Part shown: one piece after another, positions 48,901 to 60,446 of the stretch | Position numbering within the stretch: the stretch's first letter is position 1 | Layout of the letters: the number at the start of each line of letters is the position of its first letter | Assembly (NCBI GenBank): GCA_949361645.1 | Contig: OX442426.1 | Coordinates: 6,270,278 to 6,334,277, forward strand | From: Spongilla lacustris | Taxonomy: Eukaryota; Porifera; Demospongiae; Spongillida; Spongillidae | Length of the DNA stretch: 64,000 nucleotides | Direction: 5' to 3' | Notes under the pieces: generated by a model | The model's input: the letters and a program-made list of their open reading frames with translations, nothing else | The model's database searches: none | Told to the model about the DNA's origin: nothing | Translations under genes and position numbers: made by a program

Positions 48901-51900
48901 ACAGGTGCACATGTTAGCAGCCATTGTGAAATTTGCTCACACTGCCAAAAAGATTCCAACTCTTCTAACCCTGTCCCTCCTCCCCCACCCCTCCTCCCCC
49001 TCTCCAGACCTGGCCATCCACCATTCTCGTTGTATCACACGACCACAACTTTCTCAACTCCGTGGCAACAGACACTCTTTACATGCACTCACAGAGGATT
49101 GACTATTACCGTGGAAACTACGAGGTAGGAGAAATGAAATACACCTGTACACAACCCTGATATTTGTAATGCTGTGTAATTACTAGTTTAATGTAGCCTG
49201 TTGAGGCTGTACTGCATGTATTGCACTCCATCTGTGCGGTCCAACTCACGGCACATGGCTTGATATGTACGTGTACGTACATGTACATGTATGTGTACGT
49301 ATATGTACGTATACATATGTGCACATGTACATTGTGTGTACGTGTACATTGTGTGTACGTGTACATATGTGCACATGTATGTACGTGTTGTAATTGTTGA
49401 GCTGCACACTTGGCTGTTACATACGTGTGCATGTGTACATTTTTTAATTTTTTTTACTCGCTGAGTTCTGCTGTGTCTACAACCTACGTCCACCAGGCTT
49501 TTAGATGTGTTGTTGGGCACCTGGCTGTCATGACAACTAAGTAAACGACAAGTTTTATAATACGCGGTTGCTGTGTCTGTCAGCTGATAGTTGTAATGAA
49601 CTTATCTCCCATTTGGTGCCATCCTGGGGGGAGTAGTGGAGGAGTAGAAGGGATATATACCACCTGGCCATAACAGCTGGTGTGGTGTTCTTTCCCCTGG
49701 ATATGGTTACCATGTGGGATTGGGTGCAGTAGGAGTTCTGGTTTTTAGGTTTTAGCGTCTGTAAGGATTCATTGTACTCATTCCTTCAGAGCAGTTGATG
49801 GCTCTTGGCCTTAGTCTTATAGGGTATATAACCTTTGGTGGCTAGGCTTGAGCTACATCACTGGCTTTAGCCTTATAAGGTGTATAACCTTCGGTCGCTA
49901 GGCGTACATGCATGCATGATACGCACGCTCAAATGCATGCTTAAATAGTCCTTTAACATGGGGTCCATGAAAATGGATCGTTCTTTCTGTCTTGCGCAAG
50001 CATCCTGCTACTTAGGGTCCCCAGACCCTTACAGCTTCTTTGGACTTCTTTTTATACATGTACACATGTGGGATATCCTTGGCGCTGAAGGAACAGTGTA
50101 CCCGTGTACACACTGTTTATGCATTTCTTTACATGGTACATGTATATTATTGTCTTGTTCAGATATACCTTGCCGTACATTTATTTCACAGGTGATGTGT
50201 GTGGGTGTATGTGTGGGTGTAGAGGGATGTACATGTAGAGTTGTTTGATAGCCCCTCCCTTCCTTTGCTACATAGACCTTTCTAGCTGTCAAGGCCGACA
50301 AGTTGAAGAACCAGCAGAGGGAGTACGATGCCCAGATGCAGTACAGACAACATCTGCAGGTACAATGTACATGGTCGCCGTGGAACCCCGTGAGAACTAT
50401 TCTAATAAATGCCCACCCTTTGTGCTAAAAAGGACTATGTGGACAGGTGGAGGTACAATGCAAAGAGAGCCCCACAAGCTCAGAGCAAACTGAAGATCCT
50501 TGAGAAGCTGTGAGCATGTGTGTGTGTGTGTGTACAAATACATGTATGTTATAGTGCATATAGTGCATATGTGTATAATCTGTATGTGGGTGGATATGGG
50601 TGGGTGGGTGGGTTTATAGTGATGGTCAGAGTGGGTGGGTTTGGACATAGTTCATTATTCACGTATTTACTGTGGCTGCAGTTCTATAGCATCTATCACT
50701 ATGAATACAATTCCATGGAGGGCAACATGTCCATGTACAGTATCACTGCAAGACAGATATGATTATACCAAGTTATGACAACTGGGAAAAGCACACATAC
50801 AACATGTAGCAACTACCACAGACATTGGCATAACCTTGGGGTAACTACAGATAAGATCCTCAGATACATGTAACTACATGTAATGTGTGCTAGTCCCCAT
50901 TCCTATAACTCTGTATAACTATGTTATAGCATGGTTTCTGCAAGCAGAGAAACTTGTTATAACCATGTTTGGCTTGTAGTGTGCATGTGTTAACTTGGCT
51001 CTGGATGGTACTGTCTTAATACGTACATGTACATGTAGTGTGGGGTGGGTGTATGTGTTGGATGGGTGTACATGTACACATGTATGCACAGCACCACATC
51101 AAAATGTTTCATCATCAGATGCTTAAATTAACTTGGCTCTGGACGGTACTGTATACGTACATGTACATGTAGTGTGGGGTGGGTATATGTGTTGGATGGG
51201 TGTACATGTACACATGTATGCACAGCACCACATCAAAATGTTTCATCATCAGATGCTTAAATTAACTTGGCTCTGGACGGTACTGTATACGTACATGTAC
51301 ATGTAGTGTGGGGTGGGTATATGTGTTGGATGGGTGTACATGTACACATGTATGCACAGCACCACATCAACATGTTTCATCATCAGCATCAGCAATATTC
51401 ATATTTATTTTGTGTCGTGCTGTTTATATTCCTTGTTGTGCACATGTAGCCCTGAGCTACAGCCTGTCATCACTGAACCAGAGGTGGTACTGAAGTTCCC
51501 CGATGCAGAGAAGCTGGCTCCGCCCATTCTCCAGTTGTCAGAGGTACACGTTGGGAAGGGAGTGTGTGTGGCAAAAAAATGGAGAGAGGATGGACATTGT
51601 GACTTTACATCTTTCTGGTGTGTGTCAGGCCTGATATGTTGAAACTAAATATGTGTATATATATATATACACCAACATGTATGTTGGAACTGAATGTGTG
51701 TATATACATGTACAACACACATGTACATGTACTTGTACATGCAATACATGGGTATTGTACCCTTTGTCTCAAAAAAATACGTGTACTGTGCACACATGTT
51801 TGTACAAGTGCTGTACATGTACATGTAGACTCTAGACATGCACTGTAATGGTTAACCTTCGCTATTGGCGATAACCAGTGTTTAAATCAGGACCCATGCT

Positions 51901-54900
51901 TGTGGGTCTTAGATTGCCTCCGTGGTTGTCTGTAATGTATATTTACTGTATATGTTGTTTTGGGAGTTTTTGTTTGCTCATGTGGTTTGCATCCTCCTCC
52001 CCAGGTCAGCTTCTCTTATTCTCCCGATGTTCCCATTTTTAAGAAGATCAGTCTGTATGCAGACATGGAGTCCAGGATAGCATTGGTGAGGGAGGGGTGT
52101 GGTCTAATATTTCAGCTGGACACAAGTGTACAAGTCCAGTTGAGTGGTGGATGGGGAGGAGGTTGGGGTACATTTACATGTGACGTGCAACAGAATGACC
52201 TTTTGCTTTTGGAGAAGGTATAAAGTGGCGACCTCCGCCATATTCACTTATTAGGCACATGCCTTTACCAGTAGTTCAAAGGGGGAGGATTTGAGGGATT
52301 TTTTTTTGGGTGGGGGGTGGGGGTGGGTGTGTGTTCAACTATGTATACATTCGCACTCCCCATCACCTGATAACCTACTATGGTATTTTGTGCATGTTAG
52401 GGAGTCTTTTATGTTAACAGATCCTCCTTATATGATTTGAAATGTAAACTATTTATTATACATGTAGTAATTATTCTACACATGTACATGTACAAATACA
52501 TGTAGACCCATGCACACACACATGCACACACACATGCACACACATGCACACACACATGCACACACACATGCACACACATGCACACACACATGCACACACA
52601 CATGCACACACACATGCATGTGTGTACAGCGCACACCATAATGATTTTCAAAGGCTGCCTTGGAGCCACTGATTACTTTGGCTTTGTGCTATACAGTACA
52701 GTATATATGTAGTAGAGTAATGAGAAGTCCAGTGTGCCACAGACTACATGTACATTGTGTTATTTCATACAATGTAGGTTGGAGAAAATGGTACTGGGAA
52801 AAGTACTCTTCTGAAGCTGCTGACTGACGAGATCTCTCCTCAGGAGGGATACAAGCAGGCACACAGGTGACAGAGGGTTAAAATTGCATGGTGGGATGTG
52901 GTTATCGAAAGTGCACACCTTCGCCCTGAACCTTGCAGGAACTTGCACATAGCACTGTTTGCCCAACACCACGTGGACCAGCTGGTTATGGACATTACCC
53001 CTCTGCAGCTCATCCAGTCCAGATTTCCAGGTGTGCTGTTGGGAGATCCTGTTTGAGGGAGGGGGGATCCCACTGGTTTCACTTGTAAACTAGCAACAAC
53101 CCCTTCCATTTAGCGTTGTACATGTACATGTATAGTTTACTGATGATTATCCCAGTATTGTGTATAGTTTACTGATGTCTCCCTTCCCAAGTGAATGGAC
53201 CTTAGAAACGTCACTGATATGATAATGTGTGGTTCAGGGAGGGTGGATTAGTGTGATATGTGTGTACATGTATCATGTATCGCTGAATATCTCTCTTCAC
53301 AAGAAGTGTACGTGTTGCATTTGCACGGAAGAATGTGTACTGCATGTACTGCAGTGTGAGTACACGTGTATCCAATAAGGTACCTTTATGTCTGGCATGG
53401 GAGTACAAGCTGGCTGCATGCTGCGCTCATGCAGTGGTTTTTAGGTGTGGTGAGATGAGTGATTTGGACACAGTGTGTAAGTGTTTCCTGTGCATGCACA
53501 CACACATGTACACTGCATGCACATGTACACTGATTTAACTTCCTGTGTGCACTATAGGGGAGACAGAGGAGCAGTACCGTCACCAGCTTGGCTCCTTTGG
53601 TGTGAGTGGGGAGCTGGCCATGAGGTCTGTGGCCTCCCTTTCAGGAGGACAGAAGAGCAGGGTGGCCTTTGCCCTTATGGCCATGACCAGGTAGGAGGTG
53701 TGGCCTTTGCCATGATCATGTACATGTACGAGGTGTGGCTATAGGCAAGGCAGTACATGTATTCCAAGTTTTGTTTAGTGCACATAAATGCATTTTAAGG
53801 TAAGGACGATCTACATGGTACATGTTTCTTCGCTTGGTTGAATTAGTTTATCACTGGATCAGCTTTCAGTGATAGTAGCAATCAGTCTAAATGTATTATG
53901 AATTGAAGTGTTTGTTCTTCAGCACTATATTGGGAGAAAAGCTTCTAAGTCTGAGATGTGAAAATTGTAACACCAAGCACTTTTGTTAAAGCACACTCCT
54001 GTACAATGCATGCAGACCAAATATAGAAACAATGCACAAAGCCGATCAGGGTCACGAGGTGCATGTGTAAAAACTGTACTAAAATCATTAGGTTTAACTC
54101 CCACTTAAGTCCTTACAAGTACGAGATGGGGCCTGTTTCTTTATAGGCTATACACATGTACATGTACATGTATTTCCTCAGAACTTTAAGTTGTTTGGGC
54201 ACTAAATACATGATTTCTTCCTAGACCAAATTTCCTCATCCTTGACGAACCTACTAACCATCTTGACCTGGAGACTGTGGAGGCACTGGCTAAAGCTCTC
54301 AACAAATTTAAGGTGTGCACTAAATAGGGTCTGATGTACATTTTATGCTATGCCTAATGTATGTAGAGCATATTGGTTGGGCTACTGTACATAACGTGAT
54401 GTATAGGTGTGTTACCATATGTTGCCTACAGGTATGTTACATCTGGTAATGCTAAGAGAAATGTGTTGCTTGTCCATGCCAATGATACAATTAAGCTGTA
54501 CAGAAGTTTAACAATACATCTATTGCCATGGGATGCCAAAATTGCAGCTGAGCATTTACATGTACACGATTAGAAGAATAGTGTCACTCCAGTGTCTTGT
54601 ACATTTGCAAACTATGCGTGTACCTGGACATGTATGTTGCATATAAGGAAATGGTCCCTTTAAAATTTCATTTAGACACGCATTGCACTGTATTAGATCA
54701 CTTCTCTAAATGATGTATTGCTGCAGTGTATAATTATGCATGGAATGCGTAAAATCCAAACTGGTTAATTCAAAGTCAGACACGACTCATTTCCTGGAAT
54801 TTAATTCCACATGTTTTCTTTGATCGCATCGCGGCTGTCTGCATTTCTGTTATTGCTACATGTACGTGTGTATATGTCACACTACCCACAGGGTGGTGTC

Positions 54901-55041
54901 ATACTGGTATCACACGACGAGCACCTGATCAACCTGGCCTGCAATGAGGTGTGGTTGTGCAAGAACCACTCTGTGTATCGACTTGACGGAGGCCTTCAAC
55001 AGTACAAGAGCGAGGTGGAAAATGAGTTCAGGAATTCTTGA
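36912..55041 (+). CDS. ABCF3: ABCF3 (GCN20-like) twin-ATPase ABC protein, 24 exons
   Basis: This is a soluble ABC-F ATPase without membrane spans; the family acts on ribosomes and translation control. Exons A-X: 36912-36984, 37123-37267, 38037-38122, 38492-38541, 38916-39013, 39241-39363, 40019-40123, 40411-40575, 42714-42747, 43121-43167, 43386-43445, 46408-46464, 46893-46915, 47034-47089, 49008-49124, 50276-50359, 50433-50509, 51450-51543, 52005-52085, 52778-52866, 52939-53030, 53558-53690, 54225-54312, 54892-55041. Phases all agree: 2,127 nt, 708 residues, against ~709 in vertebrates. NBD1 has Walker [10 protein letters not shown] (212-220), FSGGW (331), LLLLDEPTN (351), H-loop SHD (384). 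NBD2 has GENGTGKST (527-535), LSGGQ (613), [11 protein letters not shown] (634), SHD (666). The linker has [14 protein letters not shown]. Exon M is 23 nt and holds Walker B. Intron P-Q is 73 nt. Confidence 0.96.
37304..37649. repeat. Poly(G) then (GA)n/(GGGA)n in ABCF3 intron B
   Basis: A G run at ~37304-37328 is followed after ~130 bp by a polypurine GA/GGGA tract (37467-37649). Purine-only ORFs in it are artefacts. Confidence 0.95.
37760..37953 (+). repeat. 17-bp minisatellite, ABCF3 intron B
   Basis: About 11 copies of GGTGCTGGTTATGTAGT occur, with small variants (GGCTAAG, TTGTGAT). Confidence 0.93.
39364..39560 (+). repeat. ~20-bp minisatellite starting at the exon F donor
   Basis: Units of GTGTNTACATGTGAGGGTGT-type begin at the intron's first base (gtgtgtacatgtgaggg). 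The 5' splice site is therefore part of the repeat, and similar GTG-rich starts recur in each unit. Confidence 0.85.
40129..40392 (+). repeat. C/T-rich imperfect repeat, ABCF3 intron G
   Basis: Imperfect ~31-bp units of CTCCTCCCCATACCTATCCT followed by CGCCTAAGTAC fill almost the whole short intron before exon H. Confidence 0.85.
41458..42288. mobile_element. Foldback element, ~400-bp arms, in ABCF3 intron H
   Basis: Arms 41458-41854 and 41890-42288 are inverted copies with few differences, separated by ~35 bp. The ends read AAATATATGGGACAGTGTCC. Each arm is open for ~77-83 codons ([16 protein letters not shown], then [16 protein letters not shown]). Differences between the arms are mostly amino-acid changing, so there is no sign that the peptide is selected. 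I infer a palindromic MITE. Confidence 0.8.
42798..42928 (+). repeat. (TG)n microsatellite in ABCF3 intron I
   Basis: About 130 bp of TG with TTTG and AG interruptions. It is UG in the sense transcript and starts ~50 nt after the exon I donor. Confidence 0.95.
43168..43350 (+). repeat. ~20-bp minisatellite filling ABCF3 intron J
   Basis: About eight copies of GTGGTCYATGTGRGGGARGT begin right at the exon J donor (gtgagtggggggtgtgg). Related copies occur at 59620-59672 and 62590-62675, in the duplicated region. Confidence 0.9.
43866..44065 (+). repeat. 54-bp repeat of TACATGTA palindromes, ABCF3 intron K
   Basis: Four copies of a 54-bp unit (TGTATGTATTTGTAGTACAT, then ACATACATGTATGTACATGTACA) occur. 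Each is rich in self-complementary ACATGTACATGT. Confidence 0.92.
44401..45290 (-). pseudogene. Coding-like remnant, possibly hAT/TTF-type transposase
   Basis: On the minus strand, 44577-44495 reads [20 protein letters not shown]. Its G-Y-x-D-W-R-x-A...H pattern resembles the TTF-type zinc finger before hAT transposases. Upstream (45120-44800) frames such as [20 protein letters not shown] look protein-like but are broken by stops and frameshifts. It lies in ABCF3 intron K, antisense. Family assignment is tentative. Confidence 0.35.
45838..45955 (+). repeat. 17-bp minisatellite, ABCF3 intron K
   Basis: About six copies of GTGGTCACATTAAAGAG occur. Confidence 0.92.
46305..46403 (+). repeat. 25-bp minisatellite containing the exon L branch-point/pyrimidine region
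   Basis: About four units of AATGTTATTAATCCATTTCT + CCATC occur. The final copy runs into the real acceptor (TTATTAATCCATTTCTCCACAG). The presumed branch-point (ATTAAT) and pyrimidine tract are therefore repeated, but only the last copy ends in AG. Confidence 0.9.
46474..46602 (+). repeat. ~22-bp minisatellite just after exon L
   Basis: About five copies of GGCGGAGCTAGGTGGTCATC + ATG occur, starting ~10 bp into intron L. The 57-nt exon L is thus sandwiched between two arrays. Confidence 0.9.
47379..48829. mobile_element. Foldback element with a later insertion, ABCF3 intron N
   Basis: The outer ends pair: CTAGAGGGTCATTCTAGG at 47379 against its inverse ending at 48829. Inner segments pair too. 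CATATTTTAACACCACTTCCC (47418) matches 48060-48091 inverted. GTGATGGACTTTATAAGAAT (47647) matches 47985-48007 inverted. The right arm is interrupted at ~48092-48790. Confidence 0.75.
48092..48790. mobile_element. ~700-bp insertion inside the foldback element
   Basis: This breaks the right arm of the 47379-48829 element, apparently at a TTA/TA. Inside are two ~60-bp direct repeats (48258-48320 and 48366-48425, each with GTGACCTGTGTACCAA and GCCAGGA(T/C)GCTGGTCCAGG). A minus frame is open for ~140 codons but is not recognisable. Confidence 0.55.
50991..51395 (+). repeat. Three ~135-bp tandem copies, ABCF3 intron Q
   Basis: Copies begin at 50991, 51129 and 51263 (TAACTTGGCTCTGGA), each including TGGGTGTACATGTACACATG. 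They end ~55 bp before the exon R acceptor. Confidence 0.92.
52500..52622 (+). repeat. (ACACACATGC)n repeat, ABCF3 intron S
   Basis: About eleven units of 10-12 bp (ACACACATGC) occur. Confidence 0.93.
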
Positions 55042-55262
55042 CACACCAATAATATTGTAGAAGATCCAGTTGTATGACTGTGATATTGCAATCATATTCA
55101 TTGAATCCACTCTTTTATGTGTGGCTGCAGTTGAGATGTGATGCTTCGTGTAGCTGTAGTACATTGGGAGGTAGGAAGTATGTGCATGTGAAACGTTTAA
55201 CAAAATTGGAACAGTAACTGGCACAGTGTTTTACGGTCAGCTTGCAGTATTCATAGTTCTAT

Positions 55263-55272
55263 TTTAATTAAA
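55263..55272. terminator. Shared two-way poly(A) signal candidate
   Basis: TTTAATTAAA contains ATTAAA on both strands (plus 55267-55272; minus 55268-55263). It is 226 nt past the ABCF3 stop and 120 nt past the TRAF stop, in the 350-bp gap between the convergent genes. ATTAAA is the commonest variant poly(A) signal; its use here is inferred. Confidence 0.4.
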
Positions 55273-55391
55273 CAGCAAGGAGGATTGATTATAATTGTAT
55301 TGTCAGGCAGAAGGCAAGAATAATGCATGTCTCATCGCAAGGCTGCATGCAAGTGTTAATTTGCTGGATAACGTCATGCAGACATAAACTT

Positions 55392-57356
55392 TTAAAGGTT
55401 GAGTCCTGAAAGATCATTAGTCTCCACAACAACTCTCAAAAATATACAATCATCTTTCACAAATCCTCCATTCAATAGATGTTCCAGACGAATGAACATT
55501 GGACATCCTGATGCTACATTCATCTCCTTAAGTGTTGGCCTCTGAAATGAGTTGGATTGTGAGTCAGGACGAAAGGTGTCTGTGACATGCTTCTTGCCAG
55601 CCTGGTTTATGATGGCCATAGTAACCTTCTGTTTGAAGGGCCATGACAACAGAGCATCAAAAGGACCCTTCATCACCACAAAGAACAGGCTGAGGTGAGT
55701 ACCCTTTCCCATCCCATCTCCATTCAGGTACAGCCTTGCACACATCTTGTAGCCATGTCTGCTGGTGTAGAAAGGGATGGAGTAGAGAGACATGGTCACT
55801 CCATCCACTGCCTCTTTCCTTCTTCTCTCAAAGTCATCAATCTTCCACAGAAGGACACCATTGTAGGTGGCCCTCTCAAGAAGTTGTAGTCTGAGCTCTT
55901 GGTCCAAACAGCTACTAAGACATCGATCCAATCCATGATCCAGCTCAGCCACCTTGGTATGCAGGGTATCTATGTTCACATCTTTGACAGCTGTAATTTT
56001 ATGAGAAGGCATTTCCACAGTCGCCATACTTCCCATGATGTTTGAGCCAACTTGTCTCTGAAGACCTTCAATGGTCTTTTGCAGATGTCCAATCTGCTCT
56101 TGTATTAGAGTAGTCTCTGGGGGTGTGGCCAGCTTACTAGGCCTGCCATCTAATGTCTCAATCCTCTGCCCCAAAGCATTCAGAAGGCCCTCCACTGAAG
56201 TCATGTGACCCTCCAACAGTGATATCTGTTCACCCATATGCTCTATGTCTCTGGTGCTCCTGTTGGCTTGGTCCTTCAGTTCCATCCAACAGTCAGCCTG
56301 CATATGGATGTGTTTTATGCTGTACTGATCCAGATGAATGGAGAGATATTGCCTCTGTGTCTGAAAATTGATTGTCCATGTTACTATTGTCACATGAACA
56401 CAGGGAAGCTAGACTATCCATTCAAATGTAACTAGCACATCGTATGTAGATATTAAAAACACCAATTACCACAAAAATGCATCCATATAGCTTGAAGGGA
56501 CATGGGACCTCAGCCAATGGACAGTCCCCAGACTTGGGATCAAGGTGGGCCTCAAGCTGAGGGAAGATGTAGAGTAAAAAGACATTTTACTTGGTTAGTG
56601 ATCGGTTACTTCAGGAAGTTTCATTAGAATGTCCTGCTTGCAGCCATTGGGGCAAGGGTGTGGGTATTCTGGGCAGACCTTTAGAATGTGAGCCTGCAGT
56701 GTGATATATGAGGAAAAGAAGCGGAATCAATTACCCACACACACACATGCACACACACACACATGCATACCTCAAGTTGTGTAACAGGAACTTCCTTCTT
56801 GCAGTACTGGCACACCCCAGGCCTCATGGGGCACTCCCTCTCTTGGTGGGTAACCATGGAGTAGAGGGGGAAGTGATGGCCACATTGCCTGCACAGCATA
56901 TCACGATACTTGCACTCTGCCAAGTGGACCTGCAAATGAGGTGAAGGGGGGAAAGCACCACCATATAGCACTAACCTCTATCAACCTCAGAGCCCCAGTC
57001 CAAGGGCAGCCATTGGTGGAGGCATCACAGTACACCTCCAAGGAGAGGATCTCCCTTCTGCATGCATTGTCTGGAAATACCTTTTGACAGAGATGTACGT
57101 ACATGTAGTTAGTTAGAAAGCATGCACAACTGATGTAAAAGCCCCTTACTTGCTCAGTCGAGATAGCAATTTTGCAAATGGGACAAACAGAACGCGATGT
57201 ATTTATGAGTACAGGCTCCAGACATCCCCTACAGAATAGATGTCCACACTCAGTCTGCACAGGGTCCCTCATCACGTGCAGGCATATGGGACACTCGTGT
57301 CTCTTAAGGATAGGATTGAGGAACCTTTTCTTGTAACCAAAATGTATATTTGACAT
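55392..57356 (-). CDS. TRAF-family adaptor (RING, TRAF zinc fingers, coiled coil, MATH), six exons
   Basis: TRAF proteins are cytoplasmic adaptors, often ubiquitin ligases, for TNF-receptor and IL-1/Toll-type signalling. Exons in coding order: 57356-57150, 57080-56976, 56929-56771, 56693-56610, 56556-56473, 56360-55392. All introns are phase 0, giving 535 residues plus TAA. RING ligands are C22, C25, C37, H39, C42, C45, C58, C61. Exons 2-5 encode Cys/His TRAF fingers (CDASTNGCPW, CRQCGHHFPLYSMVTHQERE, CPFKLYGC). Exon 6 opens with the last finger (SIHLDQYSIKHIH). A coiled-coil stretch follows, then MATH from ~379 (YNGVLLWKIDDF, YTSRHGYKMCARLYLNGDG, THLSLFFVVMKGPFDALL, FRPDSQSNSFQRP). The MATH domain is closest to TRAF2/3-type sequences. 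It is convergent with ABCF3, with 350 bp between stops. Confidence 0.95.
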
Positions 57357-57486
57357 TTTTCAAATCTGAATTGCTGTGGAGATAAGACTCAGACATTATA
57401 GTATCTCATTAATTCATTTACAGTGATCATTTTTTGTGTGCTTATTGCATAAGCGTAGCTTCTGTGTCAGCGCACCCGAATAGACC

Positions 57487-57559
57487 CCGGACGTTACATC
57501 ACTAATGAACATACTTAACCCATTTCGTTAAGTACGTTAATTAGTGATGTCAAGTCCGG
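57487..57559. repeat. Near-perfect hairpin 131 bp upstream of the TRAF start codon
   Basis: CCGGACGTTACATCACTAAT (57487 on) pairs with the inverse of ATTAGTGATGTCAAGTCCGG, ending 57559, around a short loop. It could be a MITE or a promoter/5' UTR structure. Confidence 0.75.
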
Positions 57560-57906
57560 AATACTTCTTGGTAATTGATGGGCCAAACAGAAGTAACGTT
57601 CGTGCAGAGCTGTAGCCCACTGCAATAAATGGTCAGGTTATAATTTGGGGGGGCCTTGCGATTGCCGATCGAGTCCTGGAGTCGCAGCTCCGCGGTGCTG
57701 TTATTTTTAGTGCGTGCGACTTCAGGGGGCGGGTTAATTAATCCATCACATCTTGAATGATAATATAGTGGCCAGCGAAATATAACTAAATCTCACTTGG
57801 ATCAGCGATGTCAGAGGACGAAGTGGATTGATAAGGAAAATTATGACCCTCATACGCTGAAACTAATTGATAGTTTTGTTCTGGAACAAAGGGTACAGGT
57901 CTAAAC

Positions 57907-58368
57907 CAGGGATATTAAATACATGGATTGGAAACGGTTCCGTAATCTACGTGTACCGGAAAACCATCCGTGATGCGCCTACATAGATTCTGAATTGGTG
58001 AGTTTGCTGTTGACTCGGACGAATATGACATGGATGCTGATCCCAGTGGACGGGTTTCAGGGGTGTAGTTCAAAGTTTTCAGATCTGTTGTACGGGAAGT
58101 TGTTCAGGAGATTTCGTAACTCGAAGCTTAAGCGATCCGAACGCTTTAACAGGCTTATACATTGCTTTCAAAAGTAAAGCTTGACTGATCCCATTAGTAA
58201 AACCTGCCTCTTAATTAGAAAGAAACCAACTTACCAAGTGTAGCTTTTCGTTTCTGCGATTTCGCGACTCTAAGAATAGCCCTCAAGCGCAACACGGATG
58301 GAAATTAGGAATACCGTAATTCAGCCGTATATCAGCCTCGTTTCCAATCCATGTATTTAATATCCCTG
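57907..58368. mobile_element. 462-bp hAT-like MITE with target-site duplication
   Basis: The inverted ends CAGGGATATTAAATACATGG and CCATGTATTTAATATCCCTG (about 28-30 bp matching) are flanked by TCTAAAC on both sides (57900-57906 and 58369-58375). The match is 8 bp (GTCTAAAC) if the terminal G is shared. CAGGG ends and a 7-8-bp duplication fit hAT. There is no transposase inside. Confidence 0.8.
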
Positions 58369-58375
58369 TCTAAAC

Positions 58376-59600
58376 GCAGATAGACCGCGCACATACAAGC
58401 ACACCTTCTACACGGTTCACGCGTTATTGGAGCCTGCCAAGGTCAAGGATGGCAGAACGTATACGAAGTAAGATATAATTACTATTCATCAAAAACGATT
58501 GGTGTGATAGATTATGGAACTTACGAGGTACATATGCAGCCGATTCATTAGCTTTTGGCACAGTCGGTGGTATATTCAGCTCACAGCGCAGATTTGACGA
58601 GGTCAAAAATGAGGATAACAATTACGTATGACTTCACTATATAGACGTAGGAGGAATCTAAAGTGCAGCGGCTTACATGGGTGGTTCCCCCGCCAAACAA
58701 AAAAAAAAACTACGCAAAACTGTATAACCAGGTTATATTAGTTCGTTTTGAGACCTTGCCCCCGCGCATGTAATATAAAATACAAAACGGCTATAGTGCA
58801 GCCAAAGCCGCGACCATGCACCTGTGGTAACCATTTGGGTAGCCTAGCTTGAGCTAGCTTTCGCGATCGATTTGAAGTCCATCATTAATACATGCACGCT
58901 TGTCAACCTATTAATTGTTGAAAAGTGCAGCTCCTACGCCAGTCACGCGTGCCTATCGTAAATTATCGCATTGGTGTACGTTTGACGCAGTGGCGCGGCG
59001 TACGTACGTGCATGGCGATAGGTAAACTAGCTAGAGGAGCAATGCGCGCGTATATAAAAGTGAATCTCCGCTTTTTTCCGCTCTTAGAATTTGTAGCCCA
59101 TCAGCCGTTAGAGTGGTATTTTTTGAAGTTCCCAGTCCATTTACATGTAGAGAAGTTGTTCTTTAACAGGAGTGTAATAATGCACCTATGGGGACCACTC
59201 TCTAAGCAACTCCGCTAAATGGTCATGTTCCTGTACAGCTCACATGCAAGCAAATGTTACACATTAAACCTGACCCCTCTAATTGCGATTTCTGAACAAT
59301 AGTCTTGGTATATGCAGTTCACTACATCCTATTGGGCTTAAACTACCAGCTGTGACCTTATAATTATGAGGTTGGACTAAGGCGTTTGTAATTTCATTAT
59401 TATGATTATCTTACTGAATCCAATATCATTTGAATTAGCCAGGTGTATACCTGAGCAGGATATATGACCAATTCGGTGTGGTTATACAGCTGAGCATCCT
59501 ATGTGACCACCAGTCACCAGGTGTGGGTACACCTGACCATCCTATGTGACCACCAGTCATCAGGTGTGTTGCCTGCTGTGAAAATGCCAATGGTCACAGT
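58376..59600. other. Intergenic: no gene recognised
   Basis: Short ORFs only (for example 58925-59218). CpG-rich stretches occur near 58800-59050 without a coding call. Confidence 0.45.
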
Positions 59601-59619
59601 ACTATGGTCACAGTGCTGT

Positions 59620-59672
59620 GAATGTAGTGCATGTGAGGGAGGTGTGGTTTATGTGAGGGAGGGAGGTGTGGT
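59620..59672 (+). pseudogene. ABCF3 intron J-like repeat fragment
   Basis: GTGAGGGAGGTGTGGTTTAT and a second copy match the minisatellite unit at the start of ABCF3 intron J. This is a short, low-complexity match, meaningful only with the neighbouring copies. Confidence 0.35.
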
Positions 59673-60404
59673 TGCTGTCATTAGTACTGTTCTGAAGTCA
59701 CTGCAGAGGGATTGCATCACATTTATCACAAAATTAGAACTGGTTTTTCCATTCTTGGTAGTCTACGCATGTTTGATGTTGTTGGCGTGGCCTCCAATCT
59801 GAAGTCATATAGTGTTTAAACTCAATATCTATATTCATAGTAGATACAATATATAATATCTATGTTCAAATGCAGTGTATTTATTTATTTATTTATTGGA
59901 TCGATCGGAGCTTTTGATATGTGGAGCCGAGATGTTAAGCTGCAACCTGTTTGCATGTACCCTGCTCTGATTACTCTGCAGCTATGTGACCACCAGTGAC
60001 CTTTGTATTGACTGCTGCTAATGGGTAGCCATATTACATCTGCACAAAGAATCAGTTGTCAGTAGAGTAGCTGAAAATTATCAGTGCCTAGCCATTTCCA
60101 ATTTTTTTTTGTAAATGAAAGCCAAGCAGTCCAAGTGCAGTGTAAAGAGACCAGCCATTCTAGGTGAACAGAGTGGGAGTAAGTATATTGCCTTCGGGGT
60201 GGGCACCAACTAGAGTTACCTTGAAAGAGGCCCTGCTGCTATCCTCAATTAACTGGGTGGCCATGAGGCCCTGGTATATATGTGCAGCAGTGGAATGATT
60301 TCCCACAACAACTTGGTTGCCAGAACAACTGTTATGAGATGTCATAATGCAAGCGACGACATATACCTGTACGTAACCATTATGCATCACCTGTTGGACT
60401 GATA

Positions 60405-60446
60405 TCTGAGCTGTGCTTTGGTTAGAAGAGCCTGTGCAGGGGGGTA
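60405..60446 (+). pseudogene. Decayed copy of ABCF3 exon N core
   Basis: GATATCTGAGCTGTGCTTTG + GTTAGAAGAGCCTGTGCAGG aligns with exon N (47050-47090, the [14 protein letters not shown] codons) at roughly three quarters of positions, and includes an in-frame TGA. Confidence 0.45.
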
